From positions 1 through 9,379 of the forward strand of contig JANYDZ010000716.1 of assembly GCA_025363375.1 (NCBI GenBank): a stretch of 9,379 nt of DNA, written 5' to 3'. The stretch is from Hyphomicrobiales bacterium (GTDB taxonomy: Bacteria; Pseudomonadota; Alphaproteobacteria; Rhizobiales; Beijerinckiaceae). Under the pieces are notes generated by a model. The model saw nothing but the letters and a program-made list of their open reading frames with translations, did not search any database and was not told the DNA's origin. Positions 5,289 through 9,379 of the stretch are shown here, piece after piece (within the stretch, counting starts at the first letter, position 1; each line of letters begins with the position of its first letter). Position numbers and translations under genes: made by a program.

Positions 5289-6215
5289 TTGCTATCGCGC
5301 CGCGGGTTCCTGCGCATGCTGTCCGGCCTTCTGGCTTTGGGCGCGACAACATCGACCTATGGCGTCGTCATCGAGCCGCTGCTGCGCCTGCGCACGACCC
5401 GCTATAAGTTGACGCCGCCCGGCTGGCCGCGGGACCTGCATCTGACCCTCGCGGTCGTCGCCGATGTCCACGCCTGCGAGCCGTGGATGAACGCCGATCG
5501 GGTCAGCGCCATCGCGGCTGCGACCAACGCGCTTGGCGCCGATTGCATCCTGCTGCTGGGTGATTATTTCGCGACCCACCGATTTCAGACGCCAACGCCG
5601 CCGGACGACTGGGCGCGGGCGCTTGACACGTTGCAGGCGCCGCTGGGCGTCCACGCTGTGCTTGGCAACCACGATTGGTGGGGCGACAAGGAGGCGATCG
5701 CGCGCCAGAGCGGTCCCACCTTCGCGCATCGCGCGCTGGAGAAGACGCGGATCAAGGTTTACGAAAACGACGTCCTGCGCCTCGAAAAGGATGGGCAACC
5801 CTTCTGGCTTGCGGGCCTCGGCGATCAGATCGCTTTTGTCGAAGTGCGCGGCTGGCGCGATCCGCGCAAGGGCGTCGACGATCTGCCGGGCACGCTGCGC
5901 CGGATTACCGACAATGCGCCCGTCATATTGATGGCGCACGAGCCCGATATATTCGTCCGCGTGCCGCCGCGCGTGGCTTTGACCATTTCGGGTCACACCC
6001 ATGGCGGTCAGATACGCATATTCGGGCGCGCGCCGGTTGTGCCATCGCGCTATGGAGAGCGATTTGCCTATGGACATGTCGTCGAGGAGGGGCGCAATCT
6101 CATCGTGTCGGGCGGGCTTGGCTGTTCGGGCGTTCCAGTTCGCATCGGCTCGCCGCCGGAGATCGTCGTGATTGAACTGGGCGGCGACGCTCCCGGGGGC
6201 GGCTGGATTGGATAG
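5289..6215 (+). CDS. Tat-targeted metallophosphoesterase (YaeI/YkuE-like)
   Basis: This 308-residue protein has the calcineurin-like metallophosphoesterase motifs in order: D59-x-H61, GD (91-92), GNHD (126-129), H217 (in MAHEPD) and GHTH (235-238). These form the two-metal centre that hydrolyses phosphomonoesters or diesters. The N-terminus SRRGFLR (3-9) fits the twin-arginine consensus S-R-R-x-F-L-K and is followed by a hydrophobic segment (about 11-29). This suggests export or membrane anchoring facing the periplasm by the Tat route, as known for YkuE. YaeI/YkuE-type enzymes have been linked to phospholipid or lipid-A-type phosphoester cleavage; the substrate here cannot be read from sequence. 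The start is TTG with a good ribosome binding site. The gene is followed after 17 bp by ybgC, so the two may be co-transcribed. It is divergent from the DUF6152 operon across a 267-bp intergenic region. Confidence 0.92.
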   Translation: MLSRRGFLRMLSGLLALGATTSTYGVVIEPLLRLRTTRYKLTPPGWPRDLHLTLAVVADVHACEPWMNADRVSAIAAATNALGADCILLLGDYFATHRFQTPTPPDDWARALDTLQAPLGVHAVLGNHDWWGDKEAIARQSGPTFAHRALEKTRIKVYENDVLRLEKDGQPFWLAGLGDQIAFVEVRGWRDPRKGVDDLPGTLRRITDNAPVILMAHEPDIFVRVPPRVALTISGHTHGGQIRIFGRAPVVPSRYGERFAYGHVVEEGRNLIVSGGLGCSGVPVRIGSPPEIVVIELGGDAPGGGWIG

Positions 6216-6232
6216 CAAGCGGAAGCGAGCCC

Positions 6233-6667
6233 ATGAAAACCCACCACTTTCCGGTCCGGGTCTATTACGAGGACACCGATTTTTCCGGCGCCGTTTATCA
6301 CGCCAATTACCTGCGCTTCATGGAGCGCGCGCGCACGGAAATGTTGCGGTCGCTGGACATCCATCAGGGCGCGCGCCTCGCTGGCGAAGAGGCTGAAATC
6401 TTCGGATTCGTCGTGCGCGCCATGAGCGTCGATTTTCTCAGGGCCGCGCATATGGACGATCTCCTGAGCGTCGAGACAACGCCGGGCGGGATCAAGGCGG
6501 CTTCCTTCGAACTGGCGCATCGCGTGCTGCGCGGGCAAGAGGTGCTCGCGACCGCGCATGTGCGCATCGCCTGCGCCGTCAACGGCCGCGCCGCGCGGAT
6601 TCCCAAAGCGGTGAAGGCAAAACTGGAGCGCGGACTACCCGCCCATCTTGCGCAACAGGGCGTCTGA
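6233..6667 (+). CDS. ybgC: YbgC, Tol-Pal-associated acyl-CoA thioesterase
   Basis: This 144-residue hotdog-fold protein of the 4-hydroxybenzoyl-CoA thioesterase/YbgC family carries the signature YYEDTDFSGAVYHANYLRF near residues 11-29, including the catalytic Asp (D16 in D-T-D) and a conserved His (H23). It then has 'ERAR.EMLR' (31-39), 'DFLRAA' (67-72) and the terminal strands. YbgC hydrolyses acyl-CoA in the cytoplasm and is usually the first gene of the tol-pal cluster. The ATG at 6233 follows a weak GGAAG-type ribosome binding site. No tolQ follows it here: the 3' end overlaps by 33 bp the convergent yebC gene. ruvB, its normal upstream neighbour, lies 3.6 kb away. All key residues are present, so the gene should be functional. 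Confidence 0.95.
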   Translation: MKTHHFPVRVYYEDTDFSGAVYHANYLRFMERARTEMLRSLDIHQGARLAGEEAEIFGFVVRAMSVDFLRAAHMDDLLSVETTPGGIKAASFELAHRVLRGQEVLATAHVRIACAVNGRAARIPKAVKAKLERGLPAHLAQQGV

Positions 6668-7381
6668 AATCTCGAAATTCGCGTAGACGTTTTGCACATC
6701 GTCGTTTTCTTCGAGCGCGCCGATCAGTTTCAGGATTTTTTCGCCCGCTTCGTCGTCGACGGCGATTGTGTTCTGTGGACGCCAGACGAGTTTGGACTTG
6801 CGCGCTTCGCCAAATCTGGCTTCCAGCGCCCTGGCGACTTCGCCGAGCGATTCCATCGCCGTCGTGATTTCGTGGCCGTCTTCGGTCGTCGCGACATCGT
6901 CGGCGCCGGCCTCGACCGCGGCTTCCATCATGGCGTCTTCGCTTGCCGCTTTCCTGTCGAACTCGATCGCGCCGACGCGGTCGAACATGAAGGCGACCGC
7001 GCCGGATTCGGCCAGCGCGCCGCCGGCCTTGGTGAAATAGGAGCGCACCTCGCCGGCCGTGCGGTTGCGGTTGTCGGTCAGCGCCTCGATGATCACGGCG
7101 ACGCCGCCGGGCGCATAGCCCTCGTAACGCACCTCGTCGAAGTTCTCGCCGTCGCCGCCGGTCGCTTTCGTGATGGCGCGCTCGATATTGTCCTTCGGCA
7201 TGTTTTCGGCGCGCGCCGCGATGCAGGCGAGGCGCAGGCGCGGATTCAGGGCGGGGTCGGGCATGCCCATCTTGGCGGCGACGGTGATTTCGCGCCCCAG
7301 CTTGCCGAAGACCTTGGAGCGAAGCGCGTCCTGCTTGCCCTTCTTGTGCATGATGTTCTTGTACTGACTGTGGCCTGCCAT
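6635..7381 (-). CDS. yebC: YebC/PmpR family protein (TACO1-like)
   Basis: This 248-residue protein opens with MAGHSQYKNIMHKKGKQDA, the diagnostic YebC start (Phe is more usual than Tyr at residue 7). It continues with 'F.KL.REI..AAK.G..DP..NPRLR' (25-50), 'ARAENMPKDNIERAI.KA.G' (56-75), 'YEGY.PGGVA.I.EALTDN.NRT' (86-108), 'R..FTK.GG.L..SG.V..MF' (113-133) and a C-terminal 'NVYANFEI' strand. Length is typical of the family. YebC proteins were first described as DNA-binding regulators (PmpR) and more recently as translation factors that ease ribosome stalling, like mitochondrial TACO1. GAGG lies five bases before the ATG at 7381. It is convergent with ybgC and overlaps its 3' end by 33 bp. In related genomes yebC usually sits directly upstream of ruvC on the same strand; here it is inverted. 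Confidence 0.97.
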   Translation of the reverse strand: MAGHSQYKNIMHKKGKQDALRSKVFGKLGREITVAAKMGMPDPALNPRLRLACIAARAENMPKDNIERAITKATGGDGENFDEVRYEGYAPGGVAVIIEALTDNRNRTAGEVRSYFTKAGGALAESGAVAFMFDRVGAIEFDRKAASEDAMMEAAVEAGADDVATTEDGHEITTAMESLGEVARALEARFGEARKSKLVWRPQNTIAVDDEAGEKILKLIGALEENDDVQNVYANFEISDALLRKMGG

Positions 7382-7420
7382 ATGCGCCTCGATCGCGGGC
7401 GTTTCGCCCCAGGTTGAACT

Positions 7421-7441
7421 CGCCGGTCTTATACGCCGGCG
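7421..7441. repeat. inverted repeat enclosing a candidate -10 box upstream of yebC
   Basis: CGCCGG (7421-7426) and CCGGCG (7436-7441) are perfect 6-bp arms around a 9-base centre. No T-run follows on either strand, so it does not look like an intrinsic terminator for the permease gene that ends at 7467. The centre contains TATAAG on the minus strand, making an operator a possibility. Confidence 0.4.
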
Positions 7442-7456
7442 TTTGCGGGAAATGAA
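7428..7456 (-). promoter_or_regulatory. candidate yebC promoter
   Basis: On the minus strand TTCATT (7451-7456) and TATAAG (7428-7433, five of six to consensus) are spaced by 17 bases. The predicted start of transcription is about 40 bases before the yebC ATG. The -35 match is poor (three of six). The whole 85-bp gap between the permease and yebC is taken up by this and the inverted repeat. Confidence 0.35.
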
Positions 7457-7466
7457 GACCGGGCAA

Positions 7467-8441
7467 TCAAGGCCAGCGCCAGGCGAGCAGCGCCGCGACG
7501 CGCTCCCACTCCGGCAAAATGGCGCGCGCCATGTCGGTCTGGACGCACAGAATCAGCGCGCCGGTCACCGAGACAATCGTGCCGAGGATCACGCCCGGCG
7601 CGAAAATCTCGTGCTCGCGGTTGACCGCCCAGCTGAAATAGACGCGAAACACGCTCGATAGCCGCATCATCGGCGCGACGATGGAAACCGGCGCCAGCGC
7701 CAGCGCCATGTAACGCAGCAATTGCGCGGCGCCGACGGCGAGGCTGGCGAACATAAACCAGTTGAAATTGCCGCGTCCCGTGGCGCGAATATCGGCGAGC
7801 GACCCCGGCTTCAGCAGCATCAACATCACAGCGCCGCTCGCCGCGACATAGGAGATGAGCCCCGCCGCGACGCCGCGCCCGACGCCGCCGCCGGCAAGCC
7901 CGAGACGCACGAGAATGGGGCTGATTCCATAGGCGAGCGCCGAGAGGACGGCGAAGAAAATGCCCTCGCCCCAGACCGGCGTAAAACTTCCGGGCATTTT
8001 GGTTTGCGGTTTGGCCGGCCCTCTGTTCCACGTCAGCACCGGCCCGATGCACACCAGCAAAATACCGACGACCATGATCGCGTTGAGCCTTTCGCCCAGC
8101 AGAAACACCGCAAGGCCCAGCGACACCAGAATGTTCACATCCTGTATCGGCCCCACGAGATTGGATCCGATCGCCTTGGCGCCGCGATAATTGGCGTAGC
8201 GCCCGACGACGAAATGCACGATTCCGGCGGCGGCGAGCCAAAGCATGTTCGCCGGCGTGAAGGTTGCGAGGTCGCTCAGGTTGCCGAAAATCAGCAACGC
8301 GATGAAAAAAAACGGCACGCCGAAGGGAACGGAAATCGCGAGCCCCTGCCACACGCTGCCCGACACAACCCCGCGCCGCGCGGCGGCGGCGTTCATCGAA
8401 AAACAGGCGGCGGAGAACAGCGCGAGAAGGCCTCCGAGCAT
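7467..8441 (-). CDS. EamA/DMT-superfamily permease
   Basis: This 324-residue, strongly hydrophobic protein has about ten predicted membrane helices arranged as two EamA repeats, roughly residues 3-138 and 158-303, with a polar linker (139-157). The end of the first repeat carries LGERLNAIMVVGILLVCIG (115-133), the typical EamA block with its Leu-Gly-Glu-Arg, and the second ends with GVILGTIVSVTGALIL (283-298). DMT transporters of this type export or exchange small metabolites across the inner membrane; the substrate cannot be told. 'RYMALALAPVSIVAPMMRLS' (243-262) is another typical loop-helix feature. The ATG at 8441 is preceded by AGGAAGG eight bases upstream. It is 38 bp after the ATPase gene on the same strand and 85 bp before yebC. 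Confidence 0.92.
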   Translation of the reverse strand: MLGGLLALFSAACFSMNAAAARRGVVSGSVWQGLAISVPFGVPFFFIALLIFGNLSDLATFTPANMLWLAAAGIVHFVVGRYANYRGAKAIGSNLVGPIQDVNILVSLGLAVFLLGERLNAIMVVGILLVCIGPVLTWNRGPAKPQTKMPGSFTPVWGEGIFFAVLSALAYGISPILVRLGLAGGGVGRGVAAGLISYVAASGAVMLMLLKPGSLADIRATGRGNFNWFMFASLAVGAAQLLRYMALALAPVSIVAPMMRLSSVFRVYFSWAVNREHEIFAPGVILGTIVSVTGALILCVQTDMARAILPEWERVAALLAWRWP

Positions 8442-8479
8442 GGGTCAGACCTTCCTGGCATGGCGGGAATCGACCCGGC

Positions 8480-9379
8480 TCATAACGGCATAATTCGTTT
8501 CATAAACCCGTCGAACAGTGGAACCGTGAACGCCGTATCTCCGTGCGAAGGACTGTAAATCATGCCTTTGGCTATCAAAATGTTGCGCTGCGGGGCGACT
8601 GCGGTCACTTTTTTCTTCAGCTTCTCGGCGACGTCGCCCGATCTATGCGGACCTGGACCAAGCTCCGCCATCGCTCGCATGTAGCGCTTCTCCGCGGGTG
8701 TAAGTCGATCAAACCGAACGCGAAAAAAGCTCCTGTCGAGCTCTACAAGCGCATTGGTCGTCGCGGCCCTCGAGGCGTTTTCGTCAATGGGCGAATGTTC
8801 CGCTATGTTCCAGGAGTGCTTCCCCCACTCCTGCAGAAAATAGGGATAGCCTTTCGTTTGATTCAATATCTCGGCGACAGCTTCGGGCGTGAAACCGACG
8901 CCCTCCTTCTCCGCGGGTTTGCAAAGCGCTTCCGTCGCGGCCTGCGCGTCGAGTTGATCGACGGGCGTAAATTCGAACAATCTCTCAGCGTATGACTTGG
9001 CGCGCCCCATTCGACCCAAAAGTTGTGGCAAACCCGCGCCGAGCATCGAGACCGGCAATTGTCGTTGGCTGGCGCGATGCAGCGCCGAGATGAGCGCCGC
9101 AAGTTGTTCCTCGGGAATGTATTGCAACTCGTCGATGAACAGAACGATGGCCGTGTCGCTCTCTTTGGCGGCTTCGCCGGTGAGCGTCAGGAGTTCCGAC
9201 AGATCGCCTTCGAGATCGCCGCTGTCGGCGACGCCGCGCTCGCCCTCAAGATCGATGCCGATCTCGATATCGCTGTACTTGAACTTAAGGGCACTGGCGA
9301 AACTGCCGACGGCGCGCAGGGCCGATTGCATTTTGGTTTTGAGCGCCTGGCCCCGGCTTAGTTTGAGCAGAGCAGCGCG
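8480..9379 (-). CDS. AAA ATPase (Orc1/Cdc6- or MarR-type-fold single-chain ATPase), partial
   Basis: The frame stays open from the stop at 8480 to the right edge, so the visible 299 residues are the C-terminal part and the start lies outside. The internal ATG at 9331 is unlikely to be the true start: the codons before it encode 'ALLKLSRGQALK', which continues the domain. The visible protein has a Walker B strand VLFIDELQ about 80 residues in, then a 'YIPEEQLAALISALHRASQ' helix and a sensor-like 'SMLGAGLPQL'. It continues with 'AKSYAERLFEF', 'TKGYPYFLQEWGKHSWN' and a C-terminal winged-helix-like domain, 'RFDRLTPAEKRYMRAMAELG' to 'GDTAFTVPLFDGFMKRIMP'. The Walker A loop must lie in the missing N-terminus. 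Such proteins, about 390-400 residues long, are widespread 'ATP-binding proteins' of unknown function in bacterial genomes. It is 38 bp upstream of the permease, possibly in one transcription unit. Confidence 0.9.
   Translation of the reverse strand, partial: RAALLKLSRGQALKTKMQSALRAVGSFASALKFKYSDIEIGIDLEGERGVADSGDLEGDLSELLTLTGEAAKESDTAIVLFIDELQYIPEEQLAALISALHRASQRQLPVSMLGAGLPQLLGRMGRAKSYAERLFEFTPVDQLDAQAATEALCKPAEKEGVGFTPEAVAEILNQTKGYPYFLQEWGKHSWNIAEHSPIDENASRAATTNALVELDRSFFRVRFDRLTPAEKRYMRAMAELGPGPHRSGDVAEKLKKKVTAVAPQRNILIAKGMIYSPSHGDTAFTVPLFDGFMKRIMPL

Noticed and set aside
5292..6218. 308-codon minus-strand ORF fully covering the metallophosphoesterase gene
   Set aside because: It matches no family, while the plus strand has all the phosphoesterase motifs; this is a codon-bias shadow.
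6692..7417. 241-codon plus-strand ORF opposite yebC
   Set aside because: yebC is unmistakable on the minus strand; the mirror ORF has no recognisable domain.
1..9379. CRISPR array, rRNA or intact insertion sequence
   Set aside because: No regularly spaced repeats, no rRNA-like stretch and no transposase were seen on either strand.

Overview
The window is GC-rich and densely coded. Its RuvB, YbgC and YebC proteins look alphaproteobacterial, and the gene content suggests the Hyphomicrobiales (for example the Methylocystaceae/Beijerinckiaceae side). The genus is a guess from protein style, not from any search.

Layout. Positions 1-334 hold the wreckage of two mobile or plasmid-type genes: the truncated tail of a serine recombinase catalytic domain, then the C-terminal half of a VapC-like PIN toxin broken by a 16-bp tandem duplication. 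Directly behind them are two tandem paralogous small membrane proteins (331-885 and 888-1460, STM3941-like). Next is a complete ruvB (1595-2641, +). It faces a three-gene minus-strand operon of secreted proteins (5021 down to 2824): a DUF6152 protein followed by two full-length paralogues of an uncharacterised exported family. A 267-bp divergent intergenic region separates this operon from a plus-strand Tat-type metallophosphoesterase (5289-6215), which is followed after 17 bp by the acyl-CoA thioesterase ybgC (6233-6667). On the minus strand, yebC (7381 to 6635) converges on ybgC and overlaps it by 33 bp. Upstream of yebC on the same strand are an EamA/DMT permease (8441 to 7467) and a AAA ATPase that runs off the right edge (9379 to 8480).

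How it fits together. ruvB, ybgC and yebC belong to the conserved yebC-ruvC-ruvA-ruvB-ybgC-tolQRAB-pal neighbourhood of Alphaproteobacteria. Here the block is broken up: no ruvC or ruvA lies before ruvB, about 3.6 kb of other genes separate ruvB from ybgC, and yebC is inverted behind ybgC in the place where tolQ would be expected. The most interesting uncharacterised unit is the secreted operon (DUF6152 plus two paralogues), which looks like a periplasmic system of unknown function. The tandem membrane-protein pair is a second uncharacterised unit.

Two start codons were settled by Shine-Dalgarno position and signal peptide: GTG at 3666 (minus) and TTG at 5289 (plus). No tRNA, rRNA, CRISPR array or intact insertion sequence was seen.
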